A DNA stretch of 64,000 nt from Hofstenia miamia. Its lineage: Eukaryota; Xenacoelomorpha; Acoela. Each line of letters begins with the position of its first letter. The stretch's first letter is position 1. The notes under the pieces were generated by a model. It saw only the letters and a program-made list of their open reading frames with translations, had not been told where the DNA came from and did no database searches. Below, piece after piece: positions 13,628 to 26,600 of this stretch. The stretch is taken from the NCBI GenBank assembly GCA_004352715.1, contig SCFE01000022.1:1720289-1784288 (forward strand), in the 5' to 3' direction. Made by a program: the position numbers and the translations under genes.

Positions 13628-13754
13628 ATCAACGTTTAATTTTCTATTTTGTTTGTGCGTTCTTTGTTAGGGTATGTTCTTGATTTCTAATCAGAATCGG
13701 CTGACAATTGTAATGTTATCTTAAATATTTTAACTTCATTTAAAACTAAAAAGA

Positions 13755-13950
13755 ATGTTTCAAATACAGCTACAACAAATAAAGGGGATTCGAAAATTCT
13801 TAAGCTTATATATGAATTTAAAAAAGAAACGCATCATTTATTTAACATGTTTAGCCACGCCGCTGCCATTTACAAAATATTCTTCAAATTACATTTTTTA
13901 TAATATTTTCGGTAAATTTAGTTTGTATTTATATTCATCTTTTTTGTTTA
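13755..13950. repeat. Penelope-associated terminal repeat, copy 1
   Basis: 13873-13950 is a direct match to about 17434-17520, while 13818-13870 is the reverse complement of 17552-17605 (ATTTATTTAACATGTTT core). Rearranged copies of one terminal module, lying directly after a Penelope-like remnant. Confidence 0.6.
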
Positions 13951-14247
13951 GGCTTGGTTCCTTCAATTCTATATAAATTGATTCAATGATGCTTAGTTGA
14001 AAATTATCAATTGCCTTGGATAAAATTTTATATGTAAATTTCATATCACAGTTCTTTAAATGATCAGAGATGGTCGATTGAATTTTGTGTTCTTTAATTC
14101 TTAATTGTAAATTTCTTCAAAAAAATAAAGGGGATAGTGTACTAACGATTTTTGATTAAGCAAAAATCCGCAGTGTAGCACACAAAAATCCGGACAAACG
14201 TTTAAATAAAAATCCACGACGTAACATGCCACTTCAAGTATATTTTT

Positions 14248-14832
14248 TTGAAAATAATTTTAGTAGAAAATTATTCTACTAAGAATGGAAAACGTTTATA
14301 TTGTATTAATGATGCTTCATATTTCATAAGATACTTTCCATTAATAAAATTTTGGGATATCTCAAACCAGCGCTCACCTTATAGTAAACTGCAATTCCCC
14401 TATATGCGTGTTCAACTTATCATTCGAAGACATCCAAATTCAGTAAAGTGAAGTTCAAGAAGCATTTTCTTAAAAATTAATTTTTAAACTCAGCAGTTGA
14501 TCCATGGAATAACTTACCAATTGAAATAAAGCGAATCAAAAAGCGAATTAAATTTAAAAATCAAATTAATAACTACCTCCTTAAACAATATATCCCTAAA
14601 ATAGGTTCTACATCATGGAAAGGATTCCAGATCTTTAAAAGATATCATTAATTAGCAATAAACTGGGTAAACTGATAATTCCAAATCCATGTTCTTTCTT
14701 ATTATGTTTTTCTAGTTTTGTGTATTTTATGTTGTTATTGACGCATTAAGTGTAGTATTACAACTTTTGTTGAGGTGTAAAATTATGCCAATGTGCTACA
14801 CTTAATAAGAAATTCTATTCTATTCTATTCAG
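14248..14832 (+). pseudogene. LINE 3' end (C-terminus of ORF2) with (TTCTA)n tail
   Basis: Frameshifted reading gives FPYMRVQLIIRRHPNSVK, FKKHFLKNQFLNSAVDPWNN and a final YLLKQYIPK, typical of the end of non-LTR RT proteins (VD-WNNLP...FK..L..YL). ATTCTATTCTATTC at 14812-14830 is a LINE-like 3' tail. Confidence 0.65.
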
Positions 14833-15249
14833 CGGTTTGTTCTCTCGGATTTTCCAGACGAAAATCAAATATTACTAAATTAGGTTATACTTTAAAAGAT
14901 AGACATAAAGTGCTTATTACATCTGCATTTTTAAGTAATAATTGAAATATATTTACAAGTTACAGCCAATATGTAAATACAAAATTGTTTCTACCCGTAA
15001 CGTGACGTGACAAATTATTATTGTAGTCAAATCTCTGAATAGTGTAACCACAATTTGCATGGGTATTATAACTAAATACAATTGATTGCAAAAGTTCCCT
15101 TTTAATTGAATTGATGGAAACTTTGTAGGGAATGAAGTTAATACGAGTATTAGGGTTATATCAATTTTACACTAAATAGATACTTGACTCTTAATTTATT
15201 AATATTTTGTAATTTACCGTTTGAGTGCAACTGCTATCTTCTTAAACCA

Positions 15250-15823
15250 CATGGACAACTTTAAGATCTAATTAAAGAAGAATGACTATCCAAATAATTT
15301 CATAGATCGACATATTAAGAAATCATTAGAAGACATTTTAATTAAAAACAAAAGATCAAAAAACAAACTAATTATAAACATTGTTTTAAGATCGAATATA
15401 GAGGCCTTCACACTGAAAACATGATCAAAGAACTAAAAAAATATCAATAATTAAAGAAAATGTTAGAGTTATATATAACAATCATAAGCTAAGAACAAAA
15501 TTTCAATTAAAATCTACAACTAAAGAAACCAATAAGTCAAATATAATTTATCAAATCAAATGCACCTGTGGTGAAGATTATATTGGTTTTTCTAGTAGGC
15601 AACTATCAAGAAGAATTAAAGAACATGAGACCAGGTCTAATATATCTAATCATCTAAATAAATGCGGACTAAATTTTGAAATAAAAATATTACATCAGAC
15701 GTCACGATCAAGTAATTTAAAAATTATGGAGAGTATTCTTATAAAATCCTTGCAACCAAGTTTAAACACAAAAGAAGACTATATTTATAAATTAAATTTG
15801 CCACTTTTTAAAATTTAAAAAAT
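15250..15823 (+). pseudogene. Penelope-like element: linker and GIY-YIG endonuclease
   Basis: Reads NNFIDRHIKKSLEDILIKNK, then after a frameshift IIYQIKCTCGEDYIGFSSRQ, LSRRIKEHETRS, and LQPSLNTKEDYIYKL. Cysteines and the YIG motif are intact, and the start is broken. Related to, but clearly different from, the copy at 12.7-13.6 kb. Confidence 0.82.
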
Positions 15824-15824
15824 N

Positions 15825-16262
15825 TTAAGATCGAATATAGAGGCCTTCACACTGAAAACATGATCAAAGAACTAAAAAAATATCAATAATTAAAGAAAAT
15901 GTTAGAGTTATATATAACAATCATAAGCTAAGAACAAAATTTCAATTAAAATCTACAACTAAAGAAACCAATAAGTCAAATATAATTTATCAAATCAAAT
16001 GCACCTGTGGTGAAGATTATATTGGTTTTTCTAGTAGGCAACTATCAAGAAGAATTAAAGAACATGAGACCAGGTCTAATATATCTAATCATCTAAATAA
16101 ATGCGGACTAAATTTTGAAATAAAAATATTACATCAGACGTCACGATCAAGTAATTTAAAAATTATGGAGAGTATTCTTATAAAATCCTTGCAACCAAGT
16201 TTAAACACAAAAGAAGACTATATTTATAAATTAAATTTGCCACTTTTTAAAATTTAAAAAAT
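15825..16262 (+). repeat. Exact 438-bp duplicate of 15386-15823
   Basis: The block after the single N at 15824 repeats 15386-15823 without visible differences, including the GIY-YIG segment. Because an N sits exactly at the join, this is probably a contig-end overlap that was not collapsed. Confidence 0.85.
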
Positions 16263-17040
16263 AATTATTATTGTAAAATCTAGTAAATTTAGAGGGAATA
16301 ATTTGTAAAACTGACAATGACTTTGTAAGTCGAAATATATTTCTGCATGTTCTTATTAAGGTTAATTAAGCAAAACATTAGTTGGCAGTAGTCTATGTGT
16401 ATGTATTGTAATTAAATTCTTGAAATTCAGAGGCGGAAACAGCCTATCCTCAGCTAATATTAAAAAAATCATTAAAATGGTGGCATAAGAATTACATAAA
16501 AATATTTAATGTCGAATTATGCACTTAGCAATATATAGCACCTTGAGCCACTCCGAAATATATTTCATGTTTAATAAAACAAATTTGCCTTTACAAGACA
16601 AATACAATTTTTAATATTGTCACAATTTAGAATATGCATTCAAACAGGTGTTAATATTTGGTATATTACACACATAATTTTTAATTCGTTTGAAATACGA
16701 CGACTCCAGTTGACAATATGACAGCTATAGTCTACATTTAACATGAGAACCTTACTACTGATTGTCTGCATAAATTAATGAATATTATTTATAATAAACC
16801 AGTAGAAATATTTCCAGACTAGTAAACAATATCGATCATAGTAAAATACTAAAAGTTTTTAACTATTTTACTCAACATTTAGAAGTTTAAAAAAATAATT
16901 TAAAAATCAAAATCTCTGAATGTCACACGAAATATTTTAAACTAACTTTGTAATTGTTACGAGAACAAAATGTAGCTGCTACAAACTAAATATATTTACA
17001 CAATTAAATCCCTATTCATAAATTGCATTGAATTGATTGG
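16263..17040. other. Intergenic, downstream of zer-1
   Basis: AT-rich, nothing recognised. It should contain the zer-1 3' UTR on the minus strand, but I see no convincing poly(A) signal. Confidence 0.4.
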
Positions 17041-17231
17041 TTAGATCTCCATGGCATTATTGAAAGAGTCCATTGAAACCGTGTCGAAGTTATTATCGAG
17101 TTCATCGGCACGCAGGATATCGAGGAGTTTATTTGATAATCTGATTACATCTGAATGTTGGGTAGAGACCAAAACGTCGTTCAAAATATTGATTCCATTT
17201 TCTCTTTTCAGCATGTCACAATACTTATTGG
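17041..17231 (-). CDS. zer-1: zer-1 last exon: ARM C-terminus and stop
   Basis: 191 bp including TAA. Acceptor TTATTTTAG|CC; joined to the previous exon it gives YPNKYC, as in YPDKYCPLL of ZER1. Continues LKRENGINILNDVLVS and ends in an acidic tail. The intron between it and the previous exon is 8 kb. Confidence 0.87.
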
Positions 17232-20200
17232 CTAAAATAAAAAATAAAAGCCGACACAAGCTATCAAAGACACACAAGTAAAGTTAGTTACAAATCATGT
17301 TTTAGGGCAACTTCATTTCGAAATTGGAGTAAATTCTATACGTGAAGGAATAATGATATAAAATAAATACCACAACGTTTGTCTTACACACAAATATCAA
17401 ATATAAACAATAATTTTTTCCACTATAAAACTTACAAAATATTCATCAAATTACATATTTTTATATATTTTTTTATAATATTTTCGGTAAATTTAGTTTG
17501 TATTTATATTCATCTTTTTTATTGTAAATTTTATAGTGGGAAACTTTTTGAAAATGGCAGCATCATGCCGAAACATGTTAAATAAATGATGCGTTTTTTT
17601 ATAAACAATAATTGTCAATTTCTTTCATAATTTTGAATTAAGTTAAAATATTTAGAAAATAAAATGCTGATGACTCGCTTTTGCAAAGTTAACCTACAAG
17701 TATTTCGAGGCAAGAGATGATAAAGAAAACTTATGTCTTTGAGATCTAACAGAATGCAGTTTTGGTTTAATATCTAAACGAATTGCACATATTGAATGTA
17801 TTTAGAATAAACTAAAGTATGGCATAAATTGTTAAAACCGATATTAACAGTGCTCCTGATGTACTTCAGAATTTTAACCTTGTTTCATGTACTAAATTTC
17901 TTCTATAGAGTATAACTACCTTGATTCATTCTGTATGCAAGGTCCATTACATTACTAAAAATGGAATAAATACAAATACTACGGGTGTGTGTATTATGTT
18001 TTGTATTATATTTGTATTATATTTGTTGGAACCATGACTCGAGATAATATATAAACCAGTGAAGTGTTTATTAAATGGTGGTCATATTTTTTAATAGAGT
18101 TTGGATTTTTTCGTGTAAAAAGACGCTTTCTTGGATTCATTAAATCATGAATCTTATGCATATTGTGAAGCAACTAGGTTTTTACAGATGCTTCGTCTGA
18201 AAATGGGGGTTTAGAATCGAAATATCACTCGGTAACGTAAATTTACACATTGAGAAGTGGTACTATTTGATTGCGACATCAACTATGTTAGACTAAGCAT
18301 ATTCAGGAGAGAATAGCAAAGAATCTTAAGGCGTCAGGAGCTTAAATCTGTAAATATTCATTTTGAATTGGAACGATAATTCGATTTAAAACGGCATTTA
18401 AATCTGCCTACATGTATAACTCAAACTAAGAATACATGTAACAAAGAAGTCAGAACTATAATGCAACATTAAAAATATTTCGGAGTATTATTATCAAAGA
18501 GAAACGCATGCTCTCTAAACAGTGTTGATAATTTAAATGTAATTGTCTTGAAGAGTCTTAAACTCCGTTTATATCAGATCAATAAATCTAATATGATTTT
18601 TAAGCCAAATGTAGCAAAAACAAAGGTAGAAACTCTAATTTGGTAATTCAAACCAATCTCTTAAATGTTAAGAGCCTGAAAAAATATATATCTATATATG
18701 TATATTGTAGAATACTGGACTTGTGGTAGAAGCACGTGCAACACTCAGCAAGCATTCTATTTTCAGAAATAATAAAGAACCGATGAAACCACTGATTGAT
18801 TATGTACTTCGATCTTTTGAGAAAACAAGAGCATGTTCAATCCATAGATTACAACAATAGATATTCTGAGAACAAATTAATCCAAACTTCTTCTTACAGA
18901 ACCATGGCCTCTGGTCGAAGCAATAAACCATTTCCAATACCTAATTCTCAGCTCATTTTAGACTAGAGAAAATGCAATAATTATAGCTACATGCAAACCG
19001 CGCTTCCTAACCGTACTCATCCTTATACCTAATACCTACTATCACCTAGAATAGAGGAGTCAAACCAGAAGGCCATTTAGAGCCTCCGGTTATCTTACCT
19101 GTCGCCCCAAGTGATACCCTAAGTGTTGATCATACTGATCAATAACATAATATAAATAAATATAATACAGATATTAAATGGAGAATTTAGAAAAAAGTTA
19201 TTATCCAAAAAATGCTAAAACAAGAAGTTAGTTAATTATACGGTTGGGGAAATTTATAATAAAATACAAAGCAACTACAAGCTAGGGTAGCAAAACTTAA
19301 ATTAACAGAAATTTACACTTTCTATTGACAAATAATAATCAACAGCGTAACTCACTTGTTATAAAGCGATGAGTAATAACAGAACAGATTAGCAAAAGAT
19401 ACAGCGATGTCTGCAATTTAAATTTACGCACGTAAATGGCTTCCTCGTACGAGCGACCGATCAAATTACAAAAGGATATTCATCACTTATTGTACGATAA
19501 CAAGTATTATTAATTAGCCACTAAATGTTGCTTTTACAAATATGATGCAAATATACTACACACCCAATCAGGCTCAGACTACGATCCATGATGCGTATGT
19601 CAGCTTATTTTATGAGATTCAGCAATGATATCGTCTAATTCTTTTCTGCCCGTGCCAGGCCTGCATCAACATGAAAAAAATCAGGCCCGGGCCCGGTGAC
19701 AAAATTTATCCTTTAAAAATGGCCATTAATTTTTCATTAATGGCCATAAATAATTTTTTGTTTTCCCCATTTCCATTAATGGATTTTTAAGAAATTTTAA
19801 TTCCATTAAATTAAAATTAATTTTTAAGCAGCCCTGCAAATTACAAAAGGATATTCATCACTAATTGTACAATAACAAGTATCGGAATCTATTATTAATT
19901 AGACACTAAATGTTACTTTTACAATTACAAATATGATGCAAATATACTACACATCCACCCAGCTCAGATTTGGATCCATGATGCGTATATCAGTTTATTT
20001 TATGAGTTTCAGCAATGATATCGTCGAATTTTTTGTTTTTATCCATGAGAACTTGAGTAACATAACGTTGAAATGTGGCAGGGTGCGTTTGATAAACCGA
20101 ACGCCACGCATGGCGTAATGAAGGCCGTTTTTTCAATATCGTCGGGATGCATAGGAGCTTTCCAATAGGCTTTGCATAAATCGAGACTTGAGAATATTTT

Positions 20201-23049
20201 AAATTTACTGGCATTATAAAGAATATCATCTATTCTTGGTAAATTATAAACGTCATTAACAGTTAATATACTTAAGTTTTCGGCAGTCTATACACAATCG
20301 TGTTTTATTTCCTCGAGTAACGAAAACTGTAGGTGATGCATAGAAACTATCACCTTTACGTATAATACCGTTATTTATTAATTATGTAATTGTCTTTAGA
20401 TATTCTTCCTTGTGGTTTTCTGGAACACAATGAACTGGCTGTCTAATTGGTTTATTGGAAGTTGTTTTGATGTGACGGTATTCACCTACTGCCTGTCCAA
20501 CACTAATTGTGCCAAACTTGAATGCTTCATTGTATTTTGTAAGCAGGCAAATATCTTTAACTTTATCAGTTTTACTTAATAAAGCTGTGATTAGACATCC
20601 GTTGTTAACATATGAAACAGTAGATAAAGTAGCTAATTTCTTTGCATTGTATCCACTATAATGAGAAATCATGTAATCACCATTTATAGAATTATTTCCG
20701 CTTTAGCTTTAATCATTTTCCAATGATAAGATTCAATTCTTAATACTTCTATAATTGAAATTATATAGAATTGGGATCTTTAAAAAATAAATTTTTTCGT
20801 ATGGCATTATTATTGTGATAGTGTTATCCTCGAAATTTATAATACAATCATTATCTTCTAAGAAGTCACGTCCTAATATCAATTGATATGGTAATTGCCA
20901 GTTCGTAGTATCAATTACAATTAAATATTATTCGAAGATTTTACATTTAATTTAAATTTTAACATTTTTGATATATCCTTTTATAGTTAAGTAATCACCA
21001 CTAGCAGAAATTAATCTGTAATTTTCTTTTGTTAAATATTTACGCGTTATACCAATAGAATTAGCGCAGGTATCAGCTATGACAGAATGTGCAGCTCCTG
21101 TATCAATAATTGCTTCAACAACTATACTGTTTACAGTTAGTGGGATAGATTTTTAATGTCAAGTTTGTTGAAATTAATATCTCTCCTGCTCGTTCTGGAG
21201 TTGGCGCTCTTACTCGTTAAGGTGGTCCTATACTAAAAAATGTCAAAATTTTCAATTTTTTGATTTTGGTTGTTTTACATACTTTCAACTATCTGTTAAC
21301 TGCTGGTATAGCTATTTTTTCATGAAGAATTATATAAATTAGTTTAAAAGTAATTTTAATATGTGACACTTAAAATTTCAGAAACGATTTTCCTCAGTTA
21401 CGCCTCTAGCAACCATCTATGTCTTTGATTTTGACTTTAAACCCTCTTAAAAAAAGCGATAGAAATGAAAAATAAAAAATGCAATCTAGTCTATGATTGT
21501 TGTCGGAAAATTGTACTTTCAAGCCTTGCTATTTTTATTGAGAAAGTAAAACATTTACAAATGAAGGGGATTTTTTGCTTAAAACGTAGTTTTCTTAGAA
21601 TTGCTAATTTTTGAAATGGTGCGATCAATAACTTTTGAAATAGAAGTCTGATTGACTTGAAATTTTGTATGAGTGTTAAAATTCATAACATCAACTTACT
21701 GTACTAAAATCTTTTTGATCTGATTGAAAATTATTTTATAGGTTGTTTACGTAATAAATTACTTTCAAAAATTTGCATAATTTCAGGACCAGATACTTTT
21801 TTTCCATAAAAAAATAAGTATACACTGAGTTTGTTTTTAGTACAGTAAGTGCATATTTATAAATGGAATACTTATGTAAATTTTTATTTTAAAACTCTCA
21901 GTCAATTTAAAGTTATTGACCTCACCACAATATCCCTAAAATAGACCGGTTTAGTTCGTAAAAGCAGGACCAGACAGTAAATTTTGAAAATTACATATTT
22001 TTTTTAAATTTTCATTCATTTTCAAACAAATAAACAATTAAAACTTAACTTTGAAAAGAAAACATGGCGTTTCTTTCTTTTAGTATAGGACTACCTTAAA
22101 CAATTTTGCATCAGTTTCAAAATCTTCTTCACCATCGTCGGTGTCTGTGTAAAAACCTTCATTGTCTTCGATTATATTAATTTTAAGTGTACATTGGCAA
22201 CGCAAATGTCCCTTGCGTCCGCAGCGAAAACAATGTATTTTTCGTTATCATGAACGTTAAGGGTTTTTGAATTTCTTGATTGTTTGCCTTTTGAATTGTT
22301 TCCTGTTTCTCTTTTCTCATTTGTAGAAACTGTAGTAGAATAAGTGTTATTTGGCATCATAGATAATGCGTCACGTTTTATTTTTAAACTATTTTCTAAA
22401 GCTAGTTGTACATTGATTGCTTTGTTAATGATGGTTTCAATATCATCATCAATGTCGCGTTTTAGCTTCTAATCGTCGTCTTGTAAGTGTAGATAAACAT
22501 CACATAATAAAAGTATACAAGCTTTGAGATTTGTATTTATTGTCTTTAGTTGATAGTCGAAGTAATCGTTGAATCTGCATTATATATGCAGCAATGTCAT
22601 TATTGTGCAAACAATAGCATTTGATATTGTTTCTTAATGGATTTAGAATTGAAATGATGTTTCAATTTACCGATAAGTGCTTGATAATCATGTTTTGTAG
22701 CATCGTCGAAACTAAGATAAAAAGTAATGGCTTTCCCTTGTAAATAAAAAGCTCACTGTGAAGCAGCCGTTGCTTGATCAATTTTGTTTGCGTCATGTAT
22801 AGTTCAAATTGTATAAACCATTCATCGAAAGTGGAAAAAGATGCATCAATTTTTCGGAGGTTTAACGATATTGGTTGGTATTACATCTGGTGAAAATCCA
22901 GGCAACGGAGAATCTTCACATCGAGGTTGAAGTACTTCAATGAGAATTTTGTTCGATTTTGCATGAATGAAAAAAATTTTTAAATCGTCTGACACGGTTT
23001 TCTAGTTCTGCAAAATTTTGTGAACATTTCATTTCGGAGTGAATTAATG

Positions 23050-23082
<33 letters not shown>

Positions 23083-23166
23083 NNNNNNNNNNNNNNNNNN
23101 NNNNNNNNNNNNNNNNNNNNNNNNNNNNNNNNNNNNNNNNNNNNNNNNNNNNNNNNNNNNNNNNNN

Positions 23167-23199
<33 letters not shown>

Positions 23200-23661
23200 G
23201 CTCTTGTTGATTGTTGATTAAGTGAAATCATTTCCTTTTTAAACTCTTCGAATTGCTCTCGAAGATTACTTAATCTATCAACTAAATTTTGTTCAGTTTG
23301 ATAAGCTCCTAATAATTGTCTTTCAAGATTTTCTTTTTGTTTTTGGGTATCGATTAGATCATTTTGTAAACTTACATACCATTTGTAAAAGTTCGTCATG
23401 GGGAATTTGTTGTAAATTTTCAATAGAGAGGGCTTTGTGAGTTTGAGAACACGTTATACTTGTTATGAAGCGATGAGTAATAACAGAACAGATTAGCAAA
23501 AGATACAGCGATGTCTGCAATATAAATTTACGCACATAAATGGCTTCCTCGTACGAGCGACCAATCAAATTACAAAAGGATATTCATCACTTATTGTACA
23601 ATAACAAGTATTATTAATTAGACACTAAATGTTGCTTTTACAAATATGATGCAAATATACT

Positions 23662-23699
<38 letters not shown>

Positions 23700-26600
23700 A
23701 AACCTACAACACGATATTAGCAAACACTCTTCTCTGCAAAATCCAAGCATATATAAATGAAGAAAACTCCTGGGTGTTTAACTAGTTAAGATCGTATTTG
23801 CATGACTGGTCTCAGACAGTTAAAGCAAGCAACAGATCAAAATCCTCTAAAGCTACAGTTGATGTTGGGGTTCCACCAGGAGACTTTTTGTCGCAACTTC
23901 TATTTATAATGTACACAAGCGAGAATAATTTTTTAAACTCAGTAGCAAAAGCCATGTCCGTTGAAGCATGAAATTTTATCATGGATCATAAGTACCTACA
24001 GTTACAGTATGCTGATGACACAAAGAAAGTTTTGTAATTGAAAACCACAACTCTGAGAGAGATCCTAATATTGCTCAGTCTTTTCTTAATGAAGTGGCTT
24101 CTCGATTTGATCAAGAAGCTAAATACTTAGGTTTCTGTTTAGACTCAAAATTAACATTCAAATTTCAATTCTCTGAACTCTATTACATCGTCAATTCTAT
24201 TTCGTATGTTATGAGGTACCTAAACGATTCCACTCGAAATTACATATTCGATACTTACGTTGAGCCAGATATCTTGAATGCAGCTAAAGCCAAGCAACGA
24301 ATCATTAGCTTCCTTCGACACGCTGGGTGTATACTTGGTATAAGTTACAATTGCCTGTGTGATCGGAATAACAACGCCAATAGAAATTCGACGAAGAACC
24401 TGATCCCTCGTATTCCTTACAAAAATTTTCAACCCTTATCATCACAATACTATCTGCGCAATGCCCACATAACAATCTCGAACATCCAAACGGTTGCAAC
24501 TCTGTAGCTATTGCATCTCGCTTTCTGTCGGAAGCCCCGACTCCCGATTTGTAAATTCGCGTATCAACCAGCAGCCTTTGAAGCCCTCGTCTCCCCATTG
24601 TTCTATTTTTATCTAGTGGAGCTCTGGTATTTATCAAGCATTTTGCACATCTATGCTTTCTTAGTTTGTTTTTCTTTCTGGTACTACTGAAAATAAAAAC
24701 CTATCATTATTTAATTAAAATTTCAGAGTTGAATTGAATTTAAATGTCATTTAAATGGTAAACACAGATTCTGAGTGTAGGAGAATTAATGAGAAAAGGA
24801 TAAAATTGCTTAGAAGTAAGAGCCTCAATACAGTGCATAAATGCTTGTATATTGAGCAGAGGTGTGCGCGGGTACAGTTTCATGTACCCGCATCCGCACC
24901 GCAAGCGAATTTTCTTACCCGCAACCGCACCGCACCGCAAAAAACAATAATCAGTTAACTTTGAATTGTAATTTCAACTTAGTAAATCGATGTAATTAAA
25001 GAAACAATATATTCAAAACATTAGTTATCCCTAGGTGGCGCTACAAAATTTGATTGGTTTGTGAAAATTGGAAGCTACGGACACTGCACGTGGCTGCTGC
25101 AGTTTAATTTCTATACCCGCACCGCACCGCGGTTAACAGAGGCCGAATCCGCACCGCGCACACCTCTAATATTGAGGTTAAGAAGCAACTCACAGTAAAT
25201 AATGTTAACGATCAAAATTCCATTAAAAATAAAACTTCATACGGTAGACTGTACATAGATTGGCTAGAGCCCACACGGCCCAAAGCTTCACTTCATCTTC
25301 TAATTCAGTGGATAAAAGTATGAGAATCGGTCCGAAAGATCTAAACACTTGTGTATTGACTCCTTGAACTTAAATAAGATAAGCACAGTATTTGACATAC
25401 AACGAGCCCAAAACGAGCCTATTTTAGGCAAAGAAAGTTTATAGTTCTGCTTGTCAATTTGATTATGGAGATTTTTCTTATTTATTGCAGTCAGTATGCC
25501 TTTCCTATAATCTTATTTAAGAAATGTTTATTAAATAATAGGAAAAATTCTTTGAGGAAAATATTTTTAAAAAAAAATACCGAGCTAAAACGAGCCTCAT
25601 CCAAAGATTTTATGTGGCAAGCCGAACTTACAGAAAATTTAAACAAGCCAAGCCGAGCCGACCCGAGTTTGGAAATGTCGGCTCGTTGACAAGTCTGAAA
25701 TAAACGTTCGTAACGATTAAACAGAAATTCACTTTACAATTTAAATATGATTTGGCTGAAAAACGCATTGCTTTATATAAATAGTGATAAACGGTCTACT
25801 ATCAATTTGCTTTTCTATAAATAGATTAATTCAAATATTTCATTAACCAGAAGAGAATAATGTAACTGATAGCTAATTTGAACTTAAAAATTTCATGCTT
25901 CTGGCTTATGGAAGACACAAACAAGTGATTAATCTCCGTGGATCAAAAATGCCATTGAAACCAATAAAAATTCTCGATATTGCCTTTGACCTCAAACTTA
26001 AGTTTAATGAAACTGCTAATAACACTAAACAAAATACAAAATCATTTGTTTGACATTTATGAAGCTTTCCAAATTGCTCGTGTGCTGCTTCATCAACCAA
26101 TCTAAAAAAATTGCATGAAGGGGTTACACATTGAATTTCAATTTGGGGACGTCGCTTGTGCATTAAAACNNNNNNNNNNNNNNNNNNNNNNNNNNNNNNN
26201 NNNNNNNNNNNNNNNNNNNNNNNNNNNNNNNNNNNNNNNNNNNNNNNNNNNNNNNNNNNNNNNNNNNNNNNNNNNNNNNNNNNNNNNNNNNNNNNNNNNN
26301 NNNNNNNNNNNNNNNNNNNNNNNNNNNNNNNNNNNNNNNNNNNNNNNNNNNNNNNNNNNNNNNNNNNNNNNNNNNNNNNNNNNNNNNNNNNNNNNNNNNN
26401 NNNNNNNNNNNNNNNNNNNNNNNNNNNNNNNNNNNNNNNNNNNNNNNNNNNNNNNNNNNNNNNNNNNNNNNNNNNNNNNNNNNNNNNNNNNNNNNNNNNN
26501 NNNNNNNNNNNNNNNNNNNNNNNNNNNNNNNNNNNNNNNNNNNNNNNNNNNNNNNNNNNNNNNNNNNNNNNNNNNNNNNNNNNNNNNNNNNNNNNNNNNN

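Larger units (their letters stand above)
19357..23664 (-). mobile_element. LTR retrotransposon, Ty3/gypsy-like, internally deleted, minus strand
   Basis: Flanked by 204-bp LTRs (23461-23664 upstream, 19357-19560 downstream on its strand), which read TGTAGTATATTT...ATAACA. Coding order on the minus strand is gag (coiled coil, zinc knuckle), aspartic protease, then the N-terminal half of RT. RNase H and integrase are missing: RT breaks off after VLMDKNKKFDDII and runs into an LTR copy. Frames carry several stops. A TTAA-flanked MITE sits between zinc knuckle and protease, and an (AT)n tract with a gap sits in gag. The whole element lies in the last zer-1 intron. Confidence 0.85.

Noticed and set aside
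25906-26169. The missing zer-1 ARM exon next to the gap
   Set aside because: All three minus frames were read; none gives the expected GNVAEV or NACGVL motifs.
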